DNA from: Propionibacteriaceae bacterium
Lineage (GTDB): Bacteria > Actinomycetota > Actinomycetes > Propionibacteriales > Propionibacteriaceae
Direction of reading: 5' to 3'
Assembly: GCA_031285845.1 (NCBI GenBank)
Contig: JAITVK010000034.1
Location: 23,355 to 87,354, forward strand
Length of the DNA stretch: 64,000 nucleotides
Shown here piece by piece: positions 29,211-37,252 of this stretch (within the stretch, counting starts at the first letter, position 1; each line of letters opens with the position of its first letter). A model generated the notes under the pieces. The model searched no databases. It worked only from the letters and a program-made list of their open reading frames with translations, and was not told the DNA's origin. The translations under genes were made by a program, and so were the position numbers.

Positions 29211-29306
29211 ATGACAACTCACTCGGACGAGCACGACTACACCATTCTCAAGGACTACCTGTACTTGGCCATACACGTCCCCGAAGGTATGAAACCGCCG
29301 CGGTAA
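29211..29306 (+). pseudogene. 5' remnant of a second GNAT-type acetyltransferase
   Basis: A 31-codon ORF starts with ATG after a strong AGGAGG site. It encodes YTILKDYLYLAIHVPEGMKP, which resembles the N-terminus of a GNAT subfamily (LLKDFLYxAIFxPEGxxPP). It stops at TAA directly after Pro-Pro-Arg, and no continuation is clear in the next 100 bases. The ribosome-binding site and start survive but the body is lost. This identification is from memory of the family pattern. Confidence 0.5.
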
Positions 29307-29403
29307 CGAAGGCCGCCCCATCATGGTGTCCAGACTGGCCGACGACGACGGTCGCCACATAGAACCAAGCGCCACAAACCCTGTCGAGGTCTGAGACCGA
29401 AGA

Positions 29404-30009
29404 TCAGAAGGTTTGAACAGAACTGAGCGAACCGCCCTCGGAATACCTGCCGGGAAACCGGCTTCTCGCGGCAACAGTCACAGACCTGACGAAACCTGTC
29501 TTCGCATTGGTGTAGGCGTCACGGTCATGCTCGAAACGAGCCAGCAGACCTCGCTTGAGGTCCGCGTACTGACTGCGAACATCAGCGTCCACACGAAGCA
29601 CATCACGGAAATACAGCTCATCATGATCACCGGGACGAACAACATGCAGATGGAAGACCCTCTCCGCGAACCCCCGTGTCGTGTATCCCTTGTTCAAATC
29701 GACACGGAACGGCTGATCCGTCGTCGCCATCACCAACCAACCCTCAGCCATGAGCATCTCGGTGACCGAGTCACCGGACAGCTCCGGTTTCACTTCCAAC
29801 AGCACGTCAACGATGGGTTTCGACAGCAACCCGGGCACAGATGTGCTGCCGATGTGACTCACCCGGAAGACCGCCTGACCGAACAACGCATGCAGCCGCT
29901 CTGACTCATGTTCATACCACGACGGCCAGCGCCGGTCATACGTGCTCAACTGAATCGGGAACAACCGCCAGAGTTCCTCCAGACTCATTTCTGACAACGC
30001 TCGCTCCAC
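29404..30009 (-). CDS. GrpB family protein (UPF0157, nucleotidyltransferase fold)
   Basis: The 201-residue protein carries the GrpB hallmarks: YDRRWPSWYEHESERL, HIGSTSVPGLLSKPIVDVLL (the GSTS and PxxD motifs of a minimal nucleotidyltransferase) and HLHVVRPGDHDELYFRDVLR. The biochemical role of GrpB proteins is not established. The start is taken as GTG 30009, six bases after a TAGGGT box that could be a leaderless promoter. An internal ATG at 29988 would give a protein seven residues shorter. Confidence 0.88.
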   Translation of the reverse strand: MERALSEMSLEELWRLFPIQLSTYDRRWPSWYEHESERLHALFGQAVFRVSHIGSTSVPGLLSKPIVDVLLEVKPELSGDSVTEMLMAEGWLVMATTDQPFRVDLNKGYTTRGFAERVFHLHVVRPGDHDELYFRDVLRVDADVRSQYADLKRGLLARFEHDRDAYTNAKTGFVRSVTVAARSRFPGRYSEGGSLSSVQTF

Positions 30010-30207
30010 AAGCTCACCCTATCGGTCTGGACAGCCACTCGTGTCGGCGGTTGCTCAAGAGCCCGAACACGTGGATGCGTCTGAGTTCCACCGGCAACGA
30101 GTGGTCGAACCGAAACAACCCAACCTGAGCACGTGGACACGCGAGCAGGGGCGGAGCGCCAAACATATAGTGTTCGAAACCCCCTGTGTCCTACAACGCA
30201 GCGATAA

Positions 30208-30246
30208 GCAGTGGCGTGGCACGCTCGTGATCTGCCACGCCACTGC
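30208..30246 (-). terminator. Perfect 14-bp inverted repeat downstream of the methyltransferase
   Basis: Arms 30208-30221 and 30233-30246 are perfectly complementary around 11 bases. It begins eight bases beyond the methyltransferase stop on the minus strand and is followed by TTATCGC, a weak U-tract. It is a likely terminator. The rest of 30010-30207 shows no gene I can support. Confidence 0.65.
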
Positions 30247-30253
30247 CCGTCAC

Positions 30254-31006
30254 TCAACGTTGCTGCAGCACGAAAACGCCCCAGCCGACATACTCCCGGG
30301 TATAGCGGGCGTACCGTGCGGGCTCAGCGTGCAGGAGTTCCCGCACCTCCTCTGCCATCTCGTCATCGGGGTTGGCATCCAGCCACTTGCGCATGGTGAG
30401 CCATTGCGCGCCCTGGTAACGATCCCAACTGTTCTGATCGGCCAACACCATCTCGACGACGTCATAGCCCAGACCGCTGAACTCGGTCAACTGGTCGGGC
30501 AGTTCCTTGAAGTCGTCGAGGGTCGTGGCGCCGCAGGCCTCGATCGCCACCTGATTCGGCGGAGTCTGTCGCCAGTAGGGCTCACCGATCAAGATGAGAC
30601 CTCCAGGACGCAGACTACGTGACAGGAGTTCGATTGTGCCCGCGACACCCCCAGCGATCCAACTGGCGCCGAGACAGGCCGCGACGTCGACCGGCTGATG
30701 GGTGACGTAGCCAGCCGCGTCCGCCTGAATGAACTGAAGCCGATCAGCGACATTAAGTTCGATGGCTCGGGCGTGAGCCTGGTTGCTGAAAACGATTGAC
30801 ATGTCGACCCCGACACCGCTGATGCCGTAGTCCCGCGCCCAGGTGCAGAGCATCTCGCCGGAGCCGGACCCGAGGTCCAACAACTGCTGGCCGGGAATCA
30901 GGTGAAGCGCCTGCCCGACGGTGGCGAGTTTGTCGTGAGTGAAGGGGTTATGGATGCGATGCCCACTCTCACGAATAGAGAAGATGCGTGGGATATCAAT
31001 TGTCAT
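30254..31006 (-). CDS. Class I SAM-dependent methyltransferase
   Basis: The 250-residue protein has the SAM-binding motif LLDLGSGSGEML (motif I), the acidic motif II GVGVDMS, motif III FIQADAAGYV and the post-motif LRPGGLILIGEPYWR. The substrate is unknown; the N-terminal HNPFTHDKLATVGQAL helix resembles small-molecule methyltransferases. The start at 31006 has only a weak upstream AAGGAA. It stands alone in the accessory region, with a hairpin behind it. Confidence 0.88.
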   Translation of the reverse strand: MTIDIPRIFSIRESGHRIHNPFTHDKLATVGQALHLIPGQQLLDLGSGSGEMLCTWARDYGISGVGVDMSIVFSNQAHARAIELNVADRLQFIQADAAGYVTHQPVDVAACLGASWIAGGVAGTIELLSRSLRPGGLILIGEPYWRQTPPNQVAIEACGATTLDDFKELPDQLTEFSGLGYDVVEMVLADQNSWDRYQGAQWLTMRKWLDANPDDEMAEEVRELLHAEPARYARYTREYVGWGVFVLQQR

Positions 31007-31508
31007 GATTGTTGTGTTCCTTGTGTTGTGATGAAAATGGCGTCAGTGACCTGGACGCTACCGAGCAGTCGGTCCAGGGGCATGCCCCGGCCCGCGCCAC
31101 CAAGTGTCAGGCACGCGTTTGGAGGAATTGCCCAGACGACCGACACGACGATCCGCCGGGTCGGGAATGGATGGGGTGGCACATGGCCTGCGCGACACTA
31201 ACGACCTCGCGGTCGGACCAGTGATGGCTCAGTCCAAAGAGGCGCGACAAACCAGCACAGCCACCACGAGCCGCGTCATCCGTCATCACCTCAAGAAAGT
31301 TGATTGAGCAAGTGCTCACTGAGCACACTAGCAGAAGGAGTCCGTCATGTGGAAGTCTTCGATCCTGAGGGCGATGTGACTGACCAACGCGTGCGGTGAG
31401 CGCCACGCCGACTACTGGCAACGCACCAAACAGCTCCACTCATCCATCAACTCGGACGCGCCCCTGCCACCAGAACTTGCTGAGGACAGGGTTGGAACTT
31501 CGAACATA
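31007..31508. other. Decayed region between the methyltransferase and tRNA-Ala
   Basis: No intact gene is visible in about 500 bases. It contains TetR-operator-like half-sites (31305-31326) and a short ORF interrupted by TGA (31347-31520). On the minus strand after the half-sites there is an ATG with a GAGGTGATG site, beginning MTDDAARGG and soon losing sense; it could be a worn-down TetR start. I read the area as remains of a divergent regulator-target pair. Confidence 0.4.
31305..31326. promoter_or_regulatory. Overlapping inverted half-sites, TetR-operator-like
   Basis: Three half-sites alternate: TGAGCA (31305-31310), TGCTCA (31313-31318) and TGAGCAC (31320-31326). The second pair forms a perfect GTGCTCA-C-TGAGCAC palindrome. 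TTGATT at 31300-31305 could be a -35. An AGAAGGAG site and ATG follow 20-40 bases downstream, which is the usual operator position. Confidence 0.45.
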
Positions 31509-31520
31509 TGGTGGAGCTAA
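31347..31520 (+). pseudogene. Short ORF interrupted by an in-frame TGA, running into tRNA-Ala
   Basis: After a strong AGAAGGAG site the frame reads MWKSSILRAM, then TGA (31377-31379). It then continues without another stop for 46 codons (LTNACGERHADYWQRTKQLH and on) to TAA at 31518-31520, inside the antisense of tRNA-Ala. The second part has a protein-like composition. The simplest view is a decayed gene whose end was replaced by the tRNA neighbourhood; recoding of TGA is unlikely. I do not recognise the family. Confidence 0.35.
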
Positions 31521-31584
31521 CGGGATTCGAACCCGTGGCCTCTTCCATGCCATGGAAGCGCGCTACCAACTGCGCCATAGCCCC
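31509..31584 (-). tRNA. tRNA-Ala(GGC)
   Basis: The 76-nt cloverleaf on the minus strand has acceptor GGGGCTA/TAGCTCC, D-arm with AGTTGGTAGC, anticodon stem CTTCC/GGAAG around loop ATGGCAT (anticodon GGC), T-arm GGGTTCGAATCCC, discriminator A and an encoded CCA. Confidence 0.97.
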
Positions 31585-31642
31585 AACGCGGGTCACTAGA
31601 CTACCTTCTCGTGCCGAAGATGTCCAGCCACTCGACGCCGAT

Positions 31643-31978
31643 TCAGCTGAGCATCATGAACAGGCGTTCCAGTTCCTCGATCGTCAAACCGGCTTTTTCC
31701 CGGGTGTCGTCGGTCGAATTGGACGTACGCTCAGTGGACTCGGCGTCACTGATCAGGCAGTGTTTCATGCCGGAGGCGACGATGGCGAAACCAGCTCGCT
31801 CGACCGCCGAAGAGACGGCCGCCAACTGGGTCACGACCGTACGACAATCAGAATCGGACTCGACAGCGTTGATCACGGCGCTCAACTGGCCGTGGGCGCG
31901 CTTGAGCCGGTTCAAGACCTTCTTTTTCGCCGCGACCTGATCGATCGTTCGTGCCCCTTCTGACGGCGCGTCGCTCAA
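31643..31978 (-). CDS. CsoR/CstR family (DUF156) transcriptional repressor
   Basis: The roughly 111-residue all-helical repressor has the family core KKKVLNRLKRAHGQLSAVIN and SDCRTVVTQLAAVSSAVERA, then FAIVASGMKHCL. The two cysteines correspond to the conserved pair in CsoR (Cys36 and Cys65 of the M. tuberculosis protein), but the histidine normally four residues before the second Cys is a Gly. This favours a CstR-like persulfide sensor or another ligand over Cu(I). The start is uncertain. The TTG at 31978 fits a leaderless mRNA from the TTGACA/TACTGT promoter, while the frame stays open to 32023. No obvious target gene is adjacent. Confidence 0.8.
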   Translation of the reverse strand: MSDAPSEGARTIDQVAAKKKVLNRLKRAHGQLSAVINAVESDSDCRTVVTQLAAVSSAVERAGFAIVASGMKHCLISDAESTERTSNSTDDTREKAGLTIEELERLFMMLS

Positions 31979-31992
31979 TCCGGACGCGTCGT

Positions 31993-32023
31993 ACAGTACG
32001 GCATCTACTTCGTGGCTTGTCAA
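31993..32023 (-). promoter_or_regulatory. Promoter of the CsoR-family gene
   Basis: A perfect TTGACA (32023-32018) and TACTGT (31998-31993) are separated by 19 bases on the minus strand. Transcription would start close to the TTG start codon at 31978. The GTAC-rich -10 area (GTACTGTAC) is itself palindromic and could be bound by the repressor. Confidence 0.5.
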
Positions 32024-32159
32024 CCGCTCATTCCCGTCGCCTCATGCTGAGGACACGCCACAGCCGTTTCTCCTGGTGACCACCGCCGACCGAGGGCGGC
32101 GATCCCCCTGAAGAATACCCCTGGGAGTATCCAGATTCAAGCCTTTTCTCACCCCCTGC

Positions 32160-32165
32160 TAGAGT
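32160..32165 (+). promoter_or_regulatory. -10 box of the DUF3465 gene
   Basis: TAGAGT lies eight bases before the ATG at 32174. Confidence 0.4.
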
Positions 32166-32173
32166 CAGCCTCC

Positions 32174-32710
32174 ATGAGCAGCAGAACATCCAAGACCACC
32201 TTGCCGGCGACGGTCGTCGTGATCGTCCTCCTGGCGGGAGCGTATATCGTCGGCCAGTCCGGACTGCTCGGATCCGGCTCCCCTGACACCCCGGCCACCA
32301 CCACGGATCGATCGGACCAGACACCGGCGGGAGCCGCTGCGACAGCCACGAAACCCACTGCACCCGACAACGTCGCCGACGCCTCAGACATCGACCAGCT
32401 CTACCAGGACCAAGCGGCGGATGTCGAAGTCACCGGCAGTGCGGTCGTGTCACGCCTGCTCAGCGACGATTTCGAAGGCGACCGCCATCAGCGCTTCATT
32501 CTGAGGTTCGACTCCGGCCTGACCGTGCTGGTCGCCCACAATATTGACATTGCTCCTCGCCTCGACGGTTTGACCGTGGGCTACCGCGTCAGCTTCCGTG
32601 GTGAGTACGTCTACTCTGAACAAGGCGGTACGATCCATTGGACACATCACTCCCCTGACGGCTCACACTCCGACGGGTGGCTCGAGTGGAACGGAAAACG
32701 TTACAGCTGA
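32174..32710 (+). CDS. DUF3465 family membrane-anchored protein
   Basis: The 178-residue protein has one N-terminal membrane segment (residues ~9-28) and a Pro/Thr/Ala linker (30-75). The exported DUF3465 domain (80-178) is recognised by GSAVVSRLLSDDFEGDRHQR, LVAHNIDIAPRLDGL, then GTIHWTHH and WLEWNGKRY. The function is unknown; the domain looks like a small OB-type beta barrel. TAGAGT eight bases before the ATG indicates a near-leaderless mRNA. It is divergent from the CsoR gene. Confidence 0.85.
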   Translation: MSSRTSKTTLPATVVVIVLLAGAYIVGQSGLLGSGSPDTPATTTDRSDQTPAGAAATATKPTAPDNVADASDIDQLYQDQAADVEVTGSAVVSRLLSDDFEGDRHQRFILRFDSGLTVLVAHNIDIAPRLDGLTVGYRVSFRGEYVYSEQGGTIHWTHHSPDGSHSDGWLEWNGKRYS

Positions 32711-32808
32711 ATGCGGTTCTCCCTCACTGCATTTCCACGCATTCCACTGACCAGCGCACCCACCCACAGACGTACAGCTGACTGCAGTACATCCTGACGA
32801 ATACCCGC

Positions 32809-33330
32809 TCAGGCGGTGGCGGCGATCTCGCCGCGCTGATCGGGGTGGCGCGCGCCGATGCCTTCTAGGGTTCGCAGCAGACGCGGGCGATTGTAGCGCT
32901 GGATGCAGATGAACGGGACGTTGCCGAACACGGCGATGACGAAACAAAGCCACCACAAGCCGCTCGGCGTCCAGGCCCGCATCAGCATCACGAACACGAT
33001 CGCGCTGACATGATTCGACTCGGCGCGGCATGTTTCCATGACGAAACGTTCCAGGTATTCACTACGCAGGCCGAGGATCGTCTTCTTCGAGAATCCAGTC
33101 AGCGGAGTCAGACAGGGCAGATCGTCTTTCCAACGATCGATTTTGAGAATGTCACGATAAAACTCGCCGTCCCTCTCCCATGCGGCGCTACGAAAACGTC
33201 GACGGCGCGGGTCGAAAAAACGGTCAGGCAACCACACGTCGACATGTCGCCGGACGACGACGAAAACGACATAGCAGATGATGTTGACGAGAAACAAGTC
33301 CCACCCTGCCCCTAACCCGAACAGCGTCAT
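32809..33330 (-). CDS. CrtO-like acyltransferase family membrane protein
   Basis: The 173-residue protein has an N-terminal membrane segment (~8-28), a central hydrophilic part with AAWERDGEFYRDILKIDRWK and FSKKTILGLRSEYLERFVME, and two C-terminal membrane segments ending in QRYNRPRLLRTLE. This is the pattern of the glycosyl-diaponeurosporenoate acyltransferase (CrtO) family. No carotenoid genes are nearby, so it may acylate another glycolipid. Start 33330 lies exactly seven bases after TAGACT (33343-33338), consistent with leaderless translation. Confidence 0.78.
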   Translation of the reverse strand: MTLFGLGAGWDLFLVNIICYVVFVVVRRHVDVWLPDRFFDPRRRRFRSAAWERDGEFYRDILKIDRWKDDLPCLTPLTGFSKKTILGLRSEYLERFVMETCRAESNHVSAIVFVMLMRAWTPSGLWWLCFVIAVFGNVPFICIQRYNRPRLLRTLEGIGARHPDQRGEIAATA

Positions 33331-33337
33331 GGGCTCA

Positions 33338-33343
33338 AGTCTA
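33338..33343 (-). promoter_or_regulatory. -10 box of the CrtO-like gene (leaderless)
   Basis: TAGACT on the minus strand is followed by seven bases and the ATG at 33330. Confidence 0.4.
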
Positions 33344-33392
33344 CACAGCACTCAGGCAGTCGTACGTGGGCCGACCGCGGGTCGTGCTGACA

Positions 33393-34800
33393 TCAGGCTC
33401 CAAAAGCTCGCGCTTGGACGGCGTACATCTGGGCGTACACCCCACCCGCGTCCAGCAGACTTCCATGATCACCGCGTTCAATCACCTGACCTTGAGACAG
33501 AACCACAATCTCATCAGCCATGCGAACCGTCGAGAATCGATGCGAGATCAGGATTTTCAGCGCGGCGCTCTGACCGCGCAACTGATCGAACACCGCCTCC
33601 TCGGCTTGAGCGTCCAGAGCCGACGTCGGCTCGTAGAGCCGGGCCAGCAGCTTGACGATCGTGGACTTGCCGGCGCCATTCGCGCCCACCAACGCGACCG
33701 TACAACCTGGAGCGAAACTGGCCGAGAAGTGACTGAGAGCGACCGAATCCTGGCCCGGATATCTGAACGTGACATCGTCGAACACGACCGTGGATCGGTC
33801 CGTCACCGGAGCAGACAACCTGGGATGGGCCGAGGGTCGGTCATGGGCCACGAGGTCGAGGAACTCGAACAGGTTGCCCAAGAACAAGGTATGCTCGAAC
33901 GGCTGACCGACACCGCCCATCAACATCTGAGCGGCGGACGTCACTGTTGCCCCCGCGCTGATGCAGGCCGCCAAGCGACCGACATCACCGAGCACGAACG
34001 CATCCTGAATGGCGAACATGATCGCCAACGCGGTCACCACCACACCGACCAGCCCGGACACGACCGAGCCGATTCCTCGTTTTGCCTCGACACGGCGATC
34101 GACCTGAAGGAACCGATCCTGCATCGCATGATAAACGGCGATGAAATGAGGCACCAGGCCCAAGAGCCGGGTCTCCTTGTACGTCTTGTCATTGGTCACC
34201 AACGCCAGCAGGTACTGACCGCGACGGCGCTGCGGCGCGCGTTCGCGCTCGATGAGCCAAGACCGTTTGGCGAAGATCTGCCCGACCACCACCGGGAGGA
34301 TCGGGCTGATGAGGATCAGGACTGCGACCAGGGGATTCCAGGCCAGAACGATGCCGGTGACGCTGACCAGCGACACCGCACCGGAGATCGTCATCACGAG
34401 TTGCCCGAAGAACATGTACGGCCGACTGGTGGCTCCCTGGTCGCCAGTTGCAGCTTGTCGTACACCGCTGGATTCTCAAAATCGGCCAAACTGAGCTGCC
34501 CAGCCTTGTCCATCAGCGCCAGATTGAACCCGTTGGCGACCTGCTGTTCCAGTGACGCCGACCAATACTCCTGAGCCGCCGTCAATCCGAGGTTCACGAC
34601 AGCGACGGTCGCGAACGCCAGCGGGTAGACCATCAGCGCGCCGAACGAGGTGGCCGCCAGCACGGCGTTGACCGTCAACCCCAACAGGATCACTTGAGCC
34701 CCTGGCACCAGTGCGCCACGGCGGTCGCCACCACGATTCCCACCACGGCAGGCCGATTCGTCTTCCGGATCAGCCCGAGCACTCGCGGCCAATTCTTCAT
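33393..34800 (-). pseudogene. Decayed ABC exporter (two frameshifts and an internal deletion in the ATPase)
   Basis: The original start is ATG 34800 after AGGAG (MKNWPRVLGLIRKTNRPAVV). The frame breaks near 34711-34720, where homology continues in another frame as LVPGAQVILLGLTV. It breaks again near 34428-34436, moving from DKLQLATRE to TSRPYMFFGQLV. The ATPase has Walker A (GANGAGKST) but jumps after 14 further residues to EPTSALDAQAEEAVFDQL. The Q-loop, signature and Walker B Asp, about 100 residues, are missing. The junction (33620-33632) joins LYEPTS to what would normally be LDEPTSALD, so recombination between two EPTS-coding repeats is likely. It cannot make an active transporter. Confidence 0.88.
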
Positions 34801-34941
34801 CGCGACTCCTGGTGGTGTAACTCCAATGCGCCATCATCATGACTTCCCCGTGGCGCACTCCGATCACTAGTTTCACCCTACACCTTGTCAGACCAAGAAT
34901 CCGAAGAGGCCTAGCATGATGCCATGAACGATTTCGCAACC

Positions 34942-34976
34942 GAATTGTTTCGTAATTCTCAAACTTGCGCTAGTGT
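34942..34976 (+). promoter_or_regulatory. Possible promoter and small inverted repeat before the DUF454 operon
   Basis: GAATT (34942-34946) and AATTC (34954-34958) flank GTTTCGT in an AT-rich patch. A TAGTGT -10-like box is at 34971-34976, about 34 bases before the ATG at 35010. No clear -35 is seen. Confidence 0.3.
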
Positions 34977-35009
34977 GGCTCCGTCCACTCCCCCAAACAG
35001 AGACGACCA

Positions 35010-35525
35010 ATGTCTTCGACCTCCCACTCCCGGCCGATCTGCGTCACGCCGACCCAGCCGCATTCTCTGCCATCCCAGCTGGCCTCGGCCCCGTTGCGCC
35101 CGATTCTGATCGGACTCGGCCTGGCCTGCCTCGGCCTCGGGCTCGCCGGAATCCTCCTCCCCCTGCTGCCCAGTTGCCCCTTCTTCATCGTGGCCTTGGC
35201 CTGCTTCGCCAAGAGTTCACGCCGACTCCACGGCTGGTTCCTCGGATCGCGGATCTATGTCAAGTACGTTGAGCCGGTCCGAACCAGACGCCCAGTCACA
35301 TGGTGCCGCAAGGCACTCCTGATGGCCAGCGTCACCGGATTGTTCGCACTGTCCGTTTGGGCGATGCGAGGTGTGCCGATCGGTCAAGTTGTCGTGGCGC
35401 TGGTGTGGCTGGCGCACATGGTTTTCTTCCTGACGCGCATCACCACTATGCCTGTCACGAAGACCGAGGACAACCGGACGTCTGCGCTCGACGACGCCGA
35501 TCACGGAAGCCGACACCCATGGTGA
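35010..35525 (+). CDS. DUF454 (YbaN-like) membrane protein
   Basis: The 171-residue protein has membrane segments near residues 32-52 and 105-140. It shows the family signature: a Gly/Leu-rich helix ending LLPLLPSCPFFIVALACFAKSS, then RLHGWFLGSRIYVKYVE. The function of DUF454 is unknown. It overlaps the next ABC gene by 7 bases and is the first gene of a three-gene operon with two ABC half-transporters, which suggests a part in the same transport system. Confidence 0.88.
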   Translation: MSSTSHSRPICVTPTQPHSLPSQLASAPLRPILIGLGLACLGLGLAGILLPLLPSCPFFIVALACFAKSSRRLHGWFLGSRIYVKYVEPVRTRRPVTWCRKALLMASVTGLFALSVWAMRGVPIGQVVVALVWLAHMVFFLTRITTMPVTKTEDNRTSALDDADHGSRHPW

Positions 35526-37252
35526 ACTCGCGCCTCCTGTCCATGCTCGGCCGCTCGAAGAACGCTATCGTGGCCTGCGTCCTGCTCCGGTATCTCGCAC
35601 TGGCCGGTTCGGTGTGGACGACCGTGACTTTGGCTCGACTGCTCGGACAACTCGTCACCAGTCAACCACTGGCAGACCTGCCCGGGTTCATCACCGCCGT
35701 CACAGTGGCGACACCGGTACGCTTCGCCTGCCTGGTGGCCGCCAACCAGCTCGGTCACCGAGCCGCGCGACAGGTGAAATCCACCCTTCGCCGCGCGATC
35801 TTCGCCAAGATGATCCGACTGGGGGTGTCACACACCGGCACGATCTCGACTGCCGAGGCCCTCCAACTGTCGACCGAGGGAGTCGAGCAACTGGACATCT
35901 ACTTCGGACGGTATCTACCCCAACTGTTCTATTGCCTACTTGCCCCGATGTCCCTCTTCGCCGTCATGAGCTTCTCCAGTCTTCAGGCGGGCTTGACACT
36001 CCTTGCCTGCGTCCCGCTGATACCCATCGCTATCGTGGCAGTTCAGCGGTTCGCCAAAAGACTGTTCCACACCTACTGGGGTGAATATGTCGGGCTCGCC
36101 GAAAGGTTCCTCGACAATGTTCAAGGACTAACCACCCTCAAGATCTATCAAGCCGATGAGGCGCGCAACATCGAGATGAACCGTCAAGCGCAACGTTTTC
36201 GCGCGGTCACGATGCGGGTGTTGACGATGCAACTGAACTCCATCACCGTCATGGACCTGGTCGCTTACGGCGGTGCGGCGCTGGGAACCCTCATCGCCGT
36301 GCACCAACTGGCCGAGGGTGACATCACCGCTGGGGCCGCCATCACTGTCCTGCTGCTCTGCGCCGAATTCTTCATCCCGTTGCGTCGCCTCGGCTCGTAC
36401 TTCCACATCGCCATGAACGGAATGGCCTCCTCAAAAAAGATCTTCGCTCTACTCGACCTGCCCGAAGCGGAGTCGAAGCAGTCCACACTGCGCGGCGCAG
36501 GCTTCCAGTCGCGGGACCTGTCCTACTCCTACGACGGGAGCCGGGATGTCCTGACCGACGTGCGCATGGACATCCCGCCGATTGGCCTGACCGCGATCGT
36601 GGGTCAATCCGGATCCGGCAAATCCACCATAGCCGCCGCGCTGACCGGACGACTCACCAGTTATCGAGGCAGTCTGACCGTCGGCGGAGTCGAGATCCGC
36701 GATATGGATCCGGGTCAGTTGCTCGGTTCAGTCATGCTGATCGACCAGCGCAGCCATCTGTTCGCAGCCACCGTACGCGACAACCTGCTCCTGGCCTGCC
36801 CGACCGCTTCCGACGACCGTCTGATTCACGCTCTTGACCAGGTCGGATTGTGGCAGGTTTTGGCCGCCCACGGCGGGCTGGACGCTTTGCTGACCGAGAA
36901 CGGCGTCAACCTGTCCGGCGGACAACGCCAACGGCTGGCCCTGTGTCGAGCGCTGCTCTTCGACGCGCAGACGATGATCTTCGACGAAGCGACGTCCAAT
37001 ATCGACGTCGAATCCGAGAACGCCATCATGGAAATGATCCACGAATTGGCGAGAACGAAGGCCATCATCCTCATCTGCCATCGACTGGCCAACGTCGTGA
37101 CGGCCGACCGTATCTGGGTGATGGATCACGGACGCGTCGCCCAAGCCGGCGCACACCGCGAACTGCTCGCTGTTGATGGCCCCTACCGACGCCTCTGGGA
37201 CGAACAGTACGCCCTCGAACAGTTCCGCCGACCGCAGGAGACACTCGCATGA
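35519..37252 (+). CDS. ABC half-transporter (CydD-like), first of a pair
   Basis: The 577-residue protein has six membrane segments in residues 15-310 and an ATPase with Walker A GQSGSGKST, signature NLSGGQRQRLALCRALL, Walker B TMIFDEATSNID and switch ICHR. The membrane domain resembles CydD (TISTAEALQLSTEGVEQLD, YFGRYLPQLFY), the group that exports thiols or handles heme. Glu in FDEAT is the catalytic base. The start at 35519 overlaps the DUF454 stop, and the end overlaps the partner gene in an ATGA. It should form a heterodimer with the next protein. Confidence 0.9.
   Translation: MVNSRLLSMLGRSKNAIVACVLLRYLALAGSVWTTVTLARLLGQLVTSQPLADLPGFITAVTVATPVRFACLVAANQLGHRAARQVKSTLRRAIFAKMIRLGVSHTGTISTAEALQLSTEGVEQLDIYFGRYLPQLFYCLLAPMSLFAVMSFSSLQAGLTLLACVPLIPIAIVAVQRFAKRLFHTYWGEYVGLAERFLDNVQGLTTLKIYQADEARNIEMNRQAQRFRAVTMRVLTMQLNSITVMDLVAYGGAALGTLIAVHQLAEGDITAGAAITVLLLCAEFFIPLRRLGSYFHIAMNGMASSKKIFALLDLPEAESKQSTLRGAGFQSRDLSYSYDGSRDVLTDVRMDIPPIGLTAIVGQSGSGKSTIAAALTGRLTSYRGSLTVGGVEIRDMDPGQLLGSVMLIDQRSHLFAATVRDNLLLACPTASDDRLIHALDQVGLWQVLAAHGGLDALLTENGVNLSGGQRQRLALCRALLFDAQTMIFDEATSNIDVESENAIMEMIHELARTKAIILICHRLANVVTADRIWVMDHGRVAQAGAHRELLAVDGPYRRLWDEQYALEQFRRPQETLA

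Noticed and set aside
30041..30622. A 193-codon + strand ORF across the methyltransferase 3' end
   Set aside because: No ribosome-binding site and no recognisable domain; the minus strand has clear methyltransferase motifs.
31377..31379. Selenocysteine reading of the in-frame TGA
   Set aside because: No SECIS-like hairpin is evident and no selenoprotein family matches; a decayed gene is simpler.
31498..31516. Mycobacterial-type LexA box near TTCGAACATATGG
   Set aside because: Only the left half TCGAAC fits; the right half differs, and the sequence overlaps the tRNA 3' end.
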